Assembly: GCA_021820965.1 (NCBI GenBank)
Contig: JAKACZ010000022.1
Span: 1 to 64,000 of the forward strand
Direction of reading: 5' to 3'
DNA length: 64,000 bases
DNA from: Bacillota bacterium
GTDB lineage: Bacteria; Bacillota; Sulfobacillia; Sulfobacillales; Sulfobacillaceae
Shown: positions 17,990-27,074 of the stretch, one piece after another
Layout: each line of letters starts with the position of its first letter
How positions within the stretch are numbered: the stretch's first letter is position 1
Translations under genes and position numbers: made by a program
The notes under the pieces: model-generated
Told to the model about the DNA's origin: nothing
The model's input: only the letters and a program-made list of their open reading frames with translations
Databases searched by the model: none

Positions 17990-19117
17990 ATGCTATCGGT
18001 CCACGTGCTCGCGGGGCCAATGGTGATGGGGGCGGTCTCCTCCGTGTTGGCGCCCGACCCCGAGGTGCAACTCGATACGCGGACAAACAACGTGCGGGAA
18101 GCCGTCAACTTGCGCCTTGGGTCGGACGATGTGCTCCTTATCGACGACTTGCTTTTGGCACAAGCGCCGGGACTGGTCGCGTCAATCAAGGGGGTTCCGT
18201 GCCGTAAGATCCTGGTGGGCCGTGTGGCCGACCCGGATGCGGCACGCCGCGCCCTGGTGCTTGAGGCTGTCAATATGGTTGACCCGGATCGGTTGAGCGA
18301 GGACCTTTTGGAAGTTCTCAAAAGTCTGGTTCAGCCCGCCACCGTCACCGATCCATGGGTTGGGGTTGTCTATTCGGCTAAGGGCGGCGTGGGCAAATCC
18401 ACCGTGGCACTAAACTTAGCGTGGGCCTTGGCCATTCAATCTGATCATGATGTGGCGCTGATGGATGCCGATCCGCTGGGCGACATCGGCGCGATGATCC
18501 AGGACAAGCCTGGAGCCACCCTCATTGATGTGGCGCGCGGTTTGGCGGCGGGGATGTCCGAGGAAAAGGCGCTTTCCAGCCTCTATCGGGTGAAGCCCCT
18601 GGGGCTAACGGTGGTACCCGCCGCACCGAGTCCCCAGGACGCCCAAAAGATTAGTATGGAGGAATTTGAGACGGTGCTCCGGCTATTGGCGGCAAGTCAC
18701 CCTTACGTGGTGGTGGATGTGGCTACCGGTCTCACCGATCTCAATCTGATTGCGATGGACCAGGCCACCGAAATCATCGTGCTCACCGCACCCGAGCGGG
18801 TCACCTTAGGAACGGTGAAACGGGCCGTGGAGGTTCTCAAGCGTCTATACCCGAACAAGTTAGCCCTGCTATTGAATCGGGCGGATTCAGACACCGGTGT
18901 TGGTGTGCGCGAAGTCGAGCAGGAGTTGTCGGTGCCTGTCCAGTATGTGCTGCCCAGTGGAGGCAGCGCGCCGGTCCGTGCGACCAACCGGGGGCGGCCG
19001 CTGGTGTTGGCCGACGCCAAAAATACACTGGCGCGGGCGATCACGGCGATCGCTCAGGAAATTGTCGGAGGCCGTGAAGGCACGCGCAGGCGTCCACGCC
19101 GCTGGTTTGCCCATTAG
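17990..19117 (+). CDS. tadZ: TadZ/CpaE-like ATPase (rightward arm)
   Basis: A protein of about 375 residues, with an N-terminal receiver-like domain (1-115) and a MinD-type ATPase domain bearing SAKGGVGKST near 129-138, MDADPLGDIGAMI near 160 and VVVDVATGLTD near 240. The start at 17990 has AAAGGAG upstream; an open frame continues further upstream but has no initiation signal. Although paired in function with the leftward cpaE copy, the two share only the general architecture, so they look like old paralogues. TadZ localises the pilus machine. Confidence 0.8.
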   Translation: MLSVHVLAGPMVMGAVSSVLAPDPEVQLDTRTNNVREAVNLRLGSDDVLLIDDLLLAQAPGLVASIKGVPCRKILVGRVADPDAARRALVLEAVNMVDPDRLSEDLLEVLKSLVQPATVTDPWVGVVYSAKGGVGKSTVALNLAWALAIQSDHDVALMDADPLGDIGAMIQDKPGATLIDVARGLAAGMSEEKALSSLYRVKPLGLTVVPAAPSPQDAQKISMEEFETVLRLLAASHPYVVVDVATGLTDLNLIAMDQATEIIVLTAPERVTLGTVKRAVEVLKRLYPNKLALLLNRADSDTGVGVREVEQELSVPVQYVLPSGGSAPVRATNRGRPLVLADAKNTLARAITAIAQEIVGGREGTRRRPRRWFAH

Positions 19118-19130
19118 GAGGTGAAGAGAG

Positions 19131-20513
19131 ATGTCGCTTCGGGACCGGATGCAGGAAGTGACGGTACACAAAACGGAGCTCAAACCGGCACCCCCAACCC
19201 GCCCGCCCAAGCTTGCGGCCCCGGTAAATCCGGTCGTTGCGCGCGAAGCGCCGGCTTACCTAAGTGAGCGTTTTTTCATCTTGAAAGCGGATGTGCAAAA
19301 GGCGCTGTTGGCACGCATTCAAAATCCCGAGGAGTTGACCCGGAAGCAACTTCGCGAGGAAATTCTGGTGCTGGTGGATTCAAATCCCGGGGTCTCGCCC
19401 ATTGAAAAAGATGCGCTGACCGAGGGTTTGGTCGACGAAATACTGGGATTTGGCCCGATACAACCCCTGCTTGACGATCCCGAAATCTCTGAGGTGATGA
19501 TTAACGGCTACGACCTCGTCTACGTCGAGCGCAATGGGCAGCTGATTCGGACCGGGGCGAGCTTTCGTGATGAGGCCCACCTCCGAGCGACTTTGGAGAA
19601 GATGCTGGCATACTCGGGGCGGCGCATTGACGAATCCAGCCCCATGGTGGATGCGCGCCTTCCCGACGGTTCGCGTCTGAACGCGGTATTGCGGCCGCTT
19701 GCTGTGAGCGGAGATGCCGTCACCATTCGAAAGTTTTCAAAAGATCCGTTCATTGTCGCCCAATTGGTTCAGATGGGCACGCTCTCCAAGAACATGGCCG
19801 AGTTTCTTGAAGCGGCCGTGCAAGGCAAGCTCAACCTGGTAGTATCGGGCGGCACCGGATCCGGAAAAACCACGACGTTAAATGCTCTCTCCGCCTTTAT
19901 CCCGCCAAATGAACGCATCATTACCATTGAGGACGCGGCCGAGATTCAACTACAGCAGGAGCACAAGGTCACGCTTGAGACGCGTCCGCCCAACATCGAA
20001 GGACGGGGCGGTATTCCTATGCGTGAATTGGTACGCAACGCGCTGCGCATGCGGCCGGATCGCATCATTGTGGGGGAGGTGCGCGGCGGCGAAGCGCTGG
20101 ACATGCTGCAGGCGATGAACACCGGCCACGAGGGCAGCCTCACCACGGTACATGCGAATAGTCCGCGCGACTGCCTCAGCCGTATTGAGACCATGGTGAT
20201 GATGGCCGGTGTGGAACTGCCCCTGACCGCGATTCGTTCGCAGATCGCTTCCGCGATTGACGTGGTCGTGCAGCAGGCGAGGCTCTTGGATGGGTCACGC
20301 CGGATTGTGCGAATCACCGAGGTTGTGGGCATGGAGAGCGGTGTTATTACCATGCAGGATTTGTTTGCTTTCGAACAGAGCGGCGTGGATGAATCCGGCC
20401 GGGTTGCGGGTCGCTTTGTCAGCTATGGCATTCGACCCCGTAACGCCGAGCGGTTAAAGGCCCAAGGCATCGACCTGCCGCCGCACCTGTTTGGCGTTGA
20501 GGGGGGTGCCTAA
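19131..20513 (+). CDS. cpaF: Tad secretion ATPase CpaF/TadA
   Basis: A 460-residue hexameric secretion ATPase that powers pilus extension, and in some systems retraction, at the cytoplasmic membrane. The N-terminal domain (about 45-200) leads into Walker A SGGTGSGKTT near 239-248, the Asp box (IITIEDAAEIQL near 263), Walker B (RPDRIIVGEVRGGEAL near 308) and the His box (TGHEGSLTTVHAN). All catalytic elements are intact. The gene follows tadZ by 13 bases with a good AGGAGGTG site, and its stop codon overlaps the tadB start by one base. Confidence 0.9.
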   Translation: MSLRDRMQEVTVHKTELKPAPPTRPPKLAAPVNPVVAREAPAYLSERFFILKADVQKALLARIQNPEELTRKQLREEILVLVDSNPGVSPIEKDALTEGLVDEILGFGPIQPLLDDPEISEVMINGYDLVYVERNGQLIRTGASFRDEAHLRATLEKMLAYSGRRIDESSPMVDARLPDGSRLNAVLRPLAVSGDAVTIRKFSKDPFIVAQLVQMGTLSKNMAEFLEAAVQGKLNLVVSGGTGSGKTTTLNALSAFIPPNERIITIEDAAEIQLQQEHKVTLETRPPNIEGRGGIPMRELVRNALRMRPDRIIVGEVRGGEALDMLQAMNTGHEGSLTTVHANSPRDCLSRIETMVMMAGVELPLTAIRSQIASAIDVVVQQARLLDGSRRIVRITEVVGMESGVITMQDLFAFEQSGVDESGRVAGRFVSYGIRPRNAERLKAQGIDLPPHLFGVEGGA

Positions 20514-21418
20514 TGGCGCTGCTGGGCCTAGCCGTGCTCTGGCCGCTGGTGCTGCTTGCGCTGGCCCTAGCGTGGCGGCAGGTGGCGCATGCGCGTTTGG
20601 TTAAACGGCGCGTGAGCTTAATTCGGCATGAAGTGATGCCGGTCGCTGATTTCGGCGAAACCCGCCGGCCGGGTCTGCGAGAACGTTGGAGCGCCGGTCC
20701 GGCTGCCGCCGCGCTGCGGCTTCGCATTAGCGAGTACATCCTCTTCCGAACGATTAGCTTTCTGGGTCCGTTCGTCGTCGGCTACGTGATACGCGGTGTG
20801 GTGGGCGGCCTGCTTTTAGGTGCGGTCGGTCTGGCCGTCCTAACCGGATACTTTCGCACCAAGCAAAACCGCTGGCTCAAGGATGCTGAAGCCGCTCTGC
20901 CGGAGTTTTTGCGGGGGGTGGCAAGCACGCTGCGTGCCGGATCCTCCCTGTCTCAAGCGATGGCCTTGGTAGCGGTGGATACCGCGGGAGCGTTGGGCGA
21001 TGAGGTGAGGCGGGTATTGAAACGGGAAGCACTGGGATTCAGCATCAACGAGACGCTGAATGAGCTTACCCAGCGCATCCCGTCCCGGGACCTGGCGCTG
21101 GCGGTGATGGCTATCACCATCCAGCGCGAGGTGGGAGGATCGCTGGCTGACGTGCTTGACAACATTGTGCAAACCATTGTTGACCGCCAGCGGCTCAAAT
21201 CCGAGGTCCGAGTACTGACCGCGCAGGGACGGTATAGCGGATGGCTTCTCACCGTGCTTCCGTTCGTGCTGGGGCTGCTTCTTTACTTCACCGACCCTTC
21301 CTATATGGGCGCGCTTATCTCGTCCCGTTTGGGCTGGGGCTTGTTGGGCGGCGCGGTGTTGTTGGTGCTGATCGGCGGCTTTGTCATCAACCGGATGGTG
21401 AAGGCGCCGGAAATGTAG
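20513..21418 (+). CDS. tadB: TadB-like pilus platform protein
   Basis: A 301-residue membrane protein of the GspF/TadB type that forms the inner platform on which the CpaF ATPase acts. Hydrophobic segments lie near residues 1-20, 82-108, 240-260 and 270-293. The cytoplasmic GspF domain lies between (LPEFLRGVASTLRAGSSLSQAM near 128 to VGGSLADVLDNIVQTI near 205). It is translationally coupled to cpaF through a TAATG overlap and followed by tadC. Confidence 0.85.
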   Translation: MALLGLAVLWPLVLLALALAWRQVAHARLVKRRVSLIRHEVMPVADFGETRRPGLRERWSAGPAAAALRLRISEYILFRTISFLGPFVVGYVIRGVVGGLLLGAVGLAVLTGYFRTKQNRWLKDAEAALPEFLRGVASTLRAGSSLSQAMALVAVDTAGALGDEVRRVLKREALGFSINETLNELTQRIPSRDLALAVMAITIQREVGGSLADVLDNIVQTIVDRQRLKSEVRVLTAQGRYSGWLLTVLPFVLGLLLYFTDPSYMGALISSRLGWGLLGGAVLLVLIGGFVINRMVKAPEM

Positions 21419-21439
21419 CTTGGGAGGAGGTGAGCGTGC

Positions 21440-22366
21440 TTGACATCGGCCATTTATATTCCGGCATTGCTGTTCGCCGTCGGCTTCATTGCTCTGGACC
21501 GGTGGTGGTCGGAGCACCGCGCCGCCCGCTGGCAGAAGACTCTGGATTCGAGGATGTCCGGGAATTGGGCGGTTGAACCGGGTGACGGTGATGTTCTTGC
21601 CGCGCCGTATCTCAAGCGGGTGATCATCCCTCAGTTAGAAGGCTTTCGCCGCCGGTTGGCCCTTCGGATTACACCGACCAATTTTCACGACGAGCTGGCG
21701 GAAAAACTGCAGCTGGCCGGCATCAAACAATCCGCCGAAGTTTTCTTTTTTACGCGGATCGCGTCGTCCTTGGTTGTGCTGCTAATCAGCAGTTTGGCCG
21801 CTCTGTCGCTCTCGAACCTGTCGCAGGACGAACGAGTGTTGGGCCCCATTGTGCTGACTTTGGTTGTTTATTTGTATCCCAGCGTGCACCTCAACACCCG
21901 GGCGCAGGCGCGGTTGGCTGAGATTGATCGGGAACTGCCGGAAGTATTTGACCTCTTGAGCGTGAGCGTCGAGGCCGGGCTGGCCTTCGACGGCGCGCTG
22001 AGAAAAGTCGTGAGCAACCTTGACGGGCCCGCACGTGAAGAGTTTTCACGGGTGCTGGCGGACATGCAGCTCGGTATTCCGCGAGCGGGGGCGCTAACCT
22101 CGTTGGCGCGCAGGACCCGATCGGCTCCGCTGCGCCGTTTTGCCGGGTTGGTCACTCAATCAGACCGCACTGGCGGCGGCCTGGGTGCCGCCCTCAAAGT
22201 GCAGGCCAGAGATATCAAGGAATATCGGGCAGCACGGGCACGGGAAAAAGCGGCCACCATCCCCATTAAAATTATCATACCGATGGTCGTCTTTATTTTT
22301 CCTGCAATGTTTGTCATAATTCTTGGACCGGCATTAATTTCGGTGCTCAAAACATTCCATCCCTAG
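21440..22366 (+). CDS. tadC: TadC-like pilus platform protein
   Basis: A 308-residue partner of TadB with the same GspF domain: ELPEVFDLLSVSVEAGLAFDGAL near 170-192 and the TGGGLGAALKVQARDIKEYRAARAREKA block near 245-275, followed by a final membrane helix (IIIPMVVFIFPAMFVIILGPALI). Membrane segments also lie near 8-20 and 105-150. The start is a TTG at 21440 with GGGAGGAGG nine bases upstream; no in-frame ATG or GTG fits this site. It completes the TadBC platform. Confidence 0.85.
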   Translation: MTSAIYIPALLFAVGFIALDRWWSEHRAARWQKTLDSRMSGNWAVEPGDGDVLAAPYLKRVIIPQLEGFRRRLALRITPTNFHDELAEKLQLAGIKQSAEVFFFTRIASSLVVLLISSLAALSLSNLSQDERVLGPIVLTLVVYLYPSVHLNTRAQARLAEIDRELPEVFDLLSVSVEAGLAFDGALRKVVSNLDGPAREEFSRVLADMQLGIPRAGALTSLARRTRSAPLRRFAGLVTQSDRTGGGLGAALKVQARDIKEYRAARAREKAATIPIKIIIPMVVFIFPAMFVIILGPALISVLKTFHP

Positions 22367-22384
22367 ATAGAAGGGGTCCGGCCG

Positions 22385-22771
22385 ATGACCTATTTAACCA
22401 TGCGGGTTCCATCAACCGGACTGGTGGTGGGAGACCGTGTTCGGCTGGCCGATGGGCCGTGGCAGCGCTTCTTGGGGTTGATGGGGACGCGCGAACTGCC
22501 ATCCGGGGGCGGCATGCTGTTTCCCAGGACCAATGCCGTTCATGGGTTTTTTATGCGATATCCGGTGCGCCTGGCATACCTCGATGCCCGTGGCACGATC
22601 GTGGCGATGGCCGTGCTGAAGCCTTGGCGCATCGGACCAATCATTCGCGGTGCCAAATATGTGCTGGAACTGCCGGATAACCCCTCGACCCACATCCTCC
22701 ATCCTGGCGACCGGCTCAGCTGGGAGGTTAACCGCAAGAAAGCTTTCACTGCTGCACCTCCGACGGCGTAA
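22385..22771 (+). CDS. DUF192 protein
   Basis: A 128-residue protein covering the DUF192 domain, recognised by RFLGLMGTRELPSGGGMLFP near 29-48, the VHGFFMRYPVRLAYLD stretch near 53-68 and the ending VLELPDN ... LHPGDRLSW. It lies 18 bases after tadC and closes the rightward Tad operon. DUF192 genes are found at the ends of Tad operons in other Gram-positives. Its role is unknown. Confidence 0.75.
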   Translation: MTYLTMRVPSTGLVVGDRVRLADGPWQRFLGLMGTRELPSGGGMLFPRTNAVHGFFMRYPVRLAYLDARGTIVAMAVLKPWRIGPIIRGAKYVLELPDNPSTHILHPGDRLSWEVNRKKAFTAAPPTA

Positions 22772-22835
22772 AGCGGGAGGTTACTGAGTATTTACGGACG
22801 TGGCGGGGCGGAGATCGTGAGGGAAGACGGAAAGG

Positions 22836-23213
22836 TTAGGATGTAAGGTCGATGGCCCCCCGGCGCCAGAGCTGCCATAAGCGTGTGCCGTCATTAGGGA
22901 TAAGGCCCCAAGGAGTGAGATTGCCAATCCATTGCAGCGCCAAGATGAGGAGCCACCAGTGAATGTTCTTCGGCGAGATCACTATGGCAGCCAGGACCAC
23001 CAGGAACTCGGCAAATGGCCCAGCGGCTAGAGTCCAAGCCACTTGTCGTGTGGAGAGTGTCTTGACCGACAGGCGAACGCCCACTAAGAATCCTCTCACA
23101 TGAATCCCGAGAAAACGCCCCCCCAATGCACGCGTCAGGAGCGCGTGACCCGCCTCGTGAGCAGCCACCATGGCGCAGGCCACGACGAGCAGCATCAAGA
23201 CCGTGTTAAGCAA
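22836..23213 (-). CDS. Minimal M50 (site-2 protease-like) membrane metalloprotease
   Basis: A protein of about 125 residues with four hydrophobic segments. The zinc site HEAGH lies in the first of them (AAHEAGHALLTRALGG) and the second motif, N-x-x-P-x-x-x-x-P-x-D-G, is present as NLTPWGLIPNDG near the end, so both halves of the catalytic centre survive. It has no PDZ or CBS domain and is much shorter than RseP/SpoIVFB. The start is placed at the TTG at 23213, eight bases from a GGAGG; a TTG at 23228 would include that site in the coding region. The substrate is unknown. Confidence 0.6.
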   Translation of the reverse strand: MLNTVLMLLVVACAMVAAHEAGHALLTRALGGRFLGIHVRGFLVGVRLSVKTLSTRQVAWTLAAGPFAEFLVVLAAIVISPKNIHWWLLILALQWIGNLTPWGLIPNDGTRLWQLWRRGAIDLTS

Positions 23214-23457
23214 TTTCCTCTCCTCCAACAGTGTATATATTTGTCTACCGAGTCCTGGTTTGCATAGCGCCTATGGCCAATACCAGCGTTCGGCACCAAG
23301 ATTCAGGCCAACAAGTCCGAGAATCCGATGATTGGCCCACCGGAACCAATAACCCCCTGCTACCCCTCCAGACGCCACATGACTTTGCTGGTCAAGGGCA
23401 GCATGGGTGCTCTTGTTGCGCACGCGTCCCTCTTATCCGCTGTCGTTGCGGCGCTTT

Positions 23458-24144
23458 TCACGACCCCAGGCTCATCCCAATCCGAGCCAGGTCTATCGTC
23501 CCTTGCTCGGTAACGTGCACCGACCGGGGTACGCTCCCCCGCTCGAGCCATCCCAGCGCAATGAGACGTTGGGTGACCGCCTTCGCGAGTGGGCCGGCTA
23601 AATGCGGCACGCGCTCGGTCCAGTCCACCGCGTGCTGGGGAACAAATTGCCCCGGTTCGACCGTGATATCCAGACGCGCCAGCCACTCTGCCCCGGCCTC
23701 GGTTATGGTGTATCCGGTAGGTGCGGAGACCACCCAGCCCTGAACCAGCCAGGCGCGTGTCAGGGCGACCCCTAACTTTCCCGCCAGATGATCATAGCAG
23801 GTGCGGCCCTGCCGGAGAGCGTCTCGCTGCTGTGTTCCACGGAGTGATTGAGCCGGTGCGGGAGGGGACAGCGCGGCCAACTTCTCGAGGAGCTCAGCCA
23901 CTGCAACCGTGGCCAAGCGATAGTATCGGTGTCGTCCCTGGGGCATCATCGTCAAAAGACCGCCAGCGACCAGTTGCTCGAGGTGATGGCTAGCCGTCGC
24001 GGGCCGAATCCCAGCTACCCGCGCCAGATCTCCCGCCGGCCAGGCCTGCCCGTCTACCAATGCCATCAACATGGTCAAGCGTCGCCGGTCTCCCAGCAAT
24101 TCCCCGGTCTGGATCAGTGTCTCGTGGATGTTCAACGGCAGCAT
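23458..24144 (-). CDS. ArsR-type winged-helix regulator with C-terminal extension
   Basis: A 228-residue regulator. Residues 1-80 are an ArsR/HTH_20-type winged helix (LLGDRRRLTMLMALVDGQAW, GIRPATASHHLEQLVAGGLL, then GRHRYYRLA). The C-terminal half has a TCYDHLAGKLGVAL motif near 124-137, found in a subgroup of these proteins that often neighbour transporter genes. It is divergent from an MFS efflux gene whose coding sequence is now broken, so its usual target is probably that pump. No metal-binding Cys pair typical of ArsR/SmtB sensors is seen, so an organic ligand is more likely. Confidence 0.75.
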   Translation of the reverse strand: MLPLNIHETLIQTGELLGDRRRLTMLMALVDGQAWPAGDLARVAGIRPATASHHLEQLVAGGLLTMMPQGRHRYYRLATVAVAELLEKLAALSPPAPAQSLRGTQQRDALRQGRTCYDHLAGKLGVALTRAWLVQGWVVSAPTGYTITEAGAEWLARLDITVEPGQFVPQHAVDWTERVPHLAGPLAKAVTQRLIALGWLERGSVPRSVHVTEQGTIDLARIGMSLGS

Positions 24145-24210
24145 GCCTCCTGCGATTTAATTTTCATTTCGACGGCGCTCAAAATATTGGACCAGTATGA
24201 TCCTACCACA

Positions 24211-25617
24211 ATGAGACGCATAGACGATCTTGCCTTAATCCGATCAACGATTGTTGAGGAGCCGTGGGTTTGGGTTGCGGGCCTCGGGCTTTTTTTGGCC
24301 ACCCTCGACACCGGGATAATTAACATCGCGCTTCCGACATTGCAAAATGCCTGGCACGCCACCGCGGCCGCAGCGGCCTGAACCGTGATAGCTTATACTC
24401 TGGCCTTGGCCGGCACGGTACTCTTTTGGGGGCGGTTGGCGGACCACATCGGCGCAGACCGTCTGTTTGGGCTGGGTCTCGGCTTGTTCGCGCTAGCATC
24501 GGCTGCCTGTGGGGCGGCGCCGAGTCTCGCGTGGCTGGTAGGGGCGCGTGCCGCTCAGGGGCTCGGCAGCGCCATGATTCAAGGGACCGCCGCGGCCTTA
24601 ATTACCAGGCGGTTGCCCGAAGCGGCCCGAACCCGGGCGATTGGAACGCTCGCCCTCTTTCAGGGTCTGGGACCCGTCATCGGCCCGACGGTCGGTGGCC
24701 TGTTACTCGCCGGGTTCTCGTGGCGCAGCCTCTTTTGGGTTAATTTGCCCGTAACTGTGCCTTTGGGGCTGTGGGCGATGCGACACGGATCCGCAATACG
24801 ACGTCGGCCGGCTGAAACCCGCGCCCTGGACGCGGTGGGCCAGACGCTTCTCCTTACCATGGTCGTCGCGGCACTGCTGGCCCTGACGGAGCACGGTGCG
24901 GCGCGCGACTTTTGGCTCGGCTTAACGCTCATAAGTGGAGGAACGCTTGTCTGGTGGGAACGGCGGACGCTGACACCGCTCATGCCACGCAACTTGACCG
25001 CGCCCCTGGCGTTTTGGAGTGCGGTCGCAGCGATGCTCATCGTCGGGGGAGCCACATCTCTCGGATTTATCAGATGCGCCCTACATGCTGCAACAGACCC
25101 GTTCCTTGCTCCCCTGGCAGATTGGGCTAATCAACATGTCCGCGCCCGCCATGCTTGTCTTGTTCTCGCGCCGCGCGAGCCGCCTCATCGGTCCCCTGCC
25201 CCCGCTGTTGCTCATGACCACGGGGCTTGGACTCATGGCCGGAGCGTTTGTCCTGTTGGCCATCATCGTACGGGATCCCGCCATCACAATCCCGCCATCA
25301 CAATGACGGTGGCGTCCCTCGGCATCTATGGTCTCGGTGCCGCGCTCTTCTTTCCGAGCAACTTGGCGGAGCTCTTGTCCTCCGTTGGTTCCGAGGCGCA
25401 CGGCCGAGTGGGCGCATTGCAACGACTTTCGATTAACTTGGGAACCGCCCTGGACGCCGCCATCGTCGGTACAACTCTGACCTGGGGAAAAGCTTCGGCC
25501 CATGCCGTAACCACGGTTGGGATTCGCCTGAGTTGGTTGTGGGGGGCCGGCACCCTCATTCTGGCGGGCTTACTTACGTCATTTGTTGCCATGTATTCGC
25601 GCTCTCACCAGGCCTAG
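24211..25617 (+). pseudogene. MFS drug-efflux transporter, broken
   Basis: Joined across its lesions this would be a 14-helix-type MFS pump (EmrB/QacA-like) of about 465 residues, with LATLDTGIINIALPTLQ in helix 1 and LAWLVGARAAQGLGSAMIQGTAAALI later. Three lesions are visible. The first is a TGA at 24379-24381 where the family has a Trp. The second is a one-base gain (or two-base loss) near 25070, after which LQQTRSLLPWQIGLINM continues in another frame. The third is a 14-base tandem duplication at 25277-25304 that restores the first frame. The pieces remain highly recognisable, so inactivation looks recent. Confidence 0.75.
25277..25304 (+). repeat. 14-base tandem duplication
   Basis: The unit cccgccatcacaat is repeated twice in a row inside the broken MFS gene. 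Fourteen bases shift the frame by two and compensate the earlier one-base shift, so this duplication is one of the events that damaged the gene. Confidence 0.8.
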
Positions 25618-25856
25618 CACGCATTGGAAAACGAAAGCGACACTAGCAGGCATACGGACGCAGTCTGGAGGCGTCATGGTGTTGCGCTGATGGCGGACGA
25701 CAGGGTGGTCGTGTTTTTGTGCCATCTCGACTTCCATTTTTGGAGTGGCTGGGACAATGACGCTTGGACTTTAATCGCCTGGTCGATCGAGTCATGGCTG
25801 GCAATTGATCGGTGTGATACCATCAAAGAGACGAGATAGAAAGCGGGGGCTGAGCG

Positions 25857-26882
25857 ATGTCTCGTGACCGGGCGATACAGCCGCCGTCAAAGGCGCTTAA
25901 AGCATTGGGCGTGGTAGCTTCCGTCGGGATGCTGATTGTCAACCTGGTCGGATTCTTGGATACAGAAACCGGGTCTGCGCTTGGCTGTGGCAGCGACTGG
26001 CCACTCTGTAACGGTAAGATTATCCCGGCGCTCTCCAACGAGCACGTCGATATCGAGTTTGCGCACCGCGCGTTGGTTGGCGGATTCGCGATAATCGCCG
26101 CGGTGTTTTTGATATGGGCGCTGGTGCTCTATCGGCAATTTATTGAAGCCAAGGTCTTTGCCTGGCTTGGCATTGCCTTTATTATCATTCAGGCAGGACT
26201 GGGCGCGTTGGCCGTGTTGTTTGTCAATCCGCCGCCAATTTTGGCTCTTCACTTAGGATTTGGTATGCTGGCGATGATTGGTACGGTGCTACTGACGGTC
26301 TTCGTATTTCAGATGGGTGCTCAGGCACGAGGGCGAGAATCCGGGTTGTCGCTTCGCTTGGACGCCGTGTCAGCCAAGACTCGTTGGGGCATCATATTTA
26401 TCTGGATCTACACCTATATCGCCATCTACTGGGGTTCATACGTGGCATTCCGCGGCGCGGGTGAATCTTGCCCCAGTTGGCCGCTCTGTCATGGCCAAAT
26501 TTTTCCTGGGTTTTCAGGTGCCGTTGGACTGGACTTTATCCATCGCCTTTTTGCGGTGGGGTTGGCCATTCTCTCCGTATGGCTGCTCATCCATCTCCGC
26601 TCTGCCAGCCGAGGACGGCCAGATCTGAGGCGCGGCGGCGTATGGTTTTTGATATCCGTATTGACGCAAATTGCCACAGGCGCCAACCTGGCCACCAGTA
26701 ACTTTACGACCGGACCATACATGCTTCATATTGGGACACTCATGTTCCTGTTTACCATGCTGAGCTATTTGGGCCTTCAAGCAATGCCGTCCGGTCTGGC
26801 CAGTCGCAGTCTTATTTCTCCCACGCCAAGCGGCTCACCGAACCGCATTCGCCAGGGTGACGAGATTGCTGGAGAGTCGTAG
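25857..26882 (+). CDS. ctaA: Heme A synthase
   Basis: A 341-residue, eight-helix membrane enzyme that oxidises the C8 methyl of heme O to give heme A for aa3-type oxidases. The four heme-ligand His candidates are in EFAHR (near 63), LALHLGFG (near 129), DFIHRL (near 223) and YMLHIGTL (near 286). The paired extracytoplasmic Cys residues appear in both halves (ALGCGSDWPLCNG and ESCPSWPLCHG), matching the Bacillus-type CtaA. It has a plausible site (gcggggg) upstream and stands alone; the oxidase genes are not in this window. Confidence 0.88.
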   Translation: MSRDRAIQPPSKALKALGVVASVGMLIVNLVGFLDTETGSALGCGSDWPLCNGKIIPALSNEHVDIEFAHRALVGGFAIIAAVFLIWALVLYRQFIEAKVFAWLGIAFIIIQAGLGALAVLFVNPPPILALHLGFGMLAMIGTVLLTVFVFQMGAQARGRESGLSLRLDAVSAKTRWGIIFIWIYTYIAIYWGSYVAFRGAGESCPSWPLCHGQIFPGFSGAVGLDFIHRLFAVGLAILSVWLLIHLRSASRGRPDLRRGGVWFLISVLTQIATGANLATSNFTTGPYMLHIGTLMFLFTMLSYLGLQAMPSGLASRSLISPTPSGSPNRIRQGDEIAGES

Positions 26883-27007
26883 TGCGTCTAGTGTCCGGTG
26901 ACCTCTAACGCGTTTGTCATGACCTTACCGTTCCGTCGTCACCAATTCGTGTGACGTTGACACAAACTAGGGCATTCTATATCATAAGGAGCCGCATAAG
27001 CAAAATA

Positions 27008-27053
27008 AAAGCCGTCCTAGTCGGGTAAACTGGGAGGACGCCGGTCGGCTTTA
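27008..27053 (+). terminator. Imperfect hairpin downstream of ctaA
   Basis: An outer stem (aaagccg / cggcttt) encloses an inner stem (gtcct / aggac) with small mismatches. It begins about 125 bases after the ctaA stop and may end that transcript, although no long T-run follows. Confidence 0.35.
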
Positions 27054-27074
27054 CGAATCGGGGTTCTTAGATTT

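Noticed and set aside
23231-23743. 170-codon frame opposite the ArsR-like gene
   Set aside because: Most of it lies antisense to a well-supported regulator and it has no ribosome binding site.
24379-24381. Selenocysteine or programmed read-through at the TGA of the MFS gene
   Set aside because: No SECIS-like hairpin follows, the family has Trp at that place, and two further frameshifts show ordinary decay.
25624-25839. 71-codon frame between the MFS relic and ctaA
   Set aside because: There is no clear initiation signal or family likeness, and its Trp/Asp-rich composition is unlike nearby genes.
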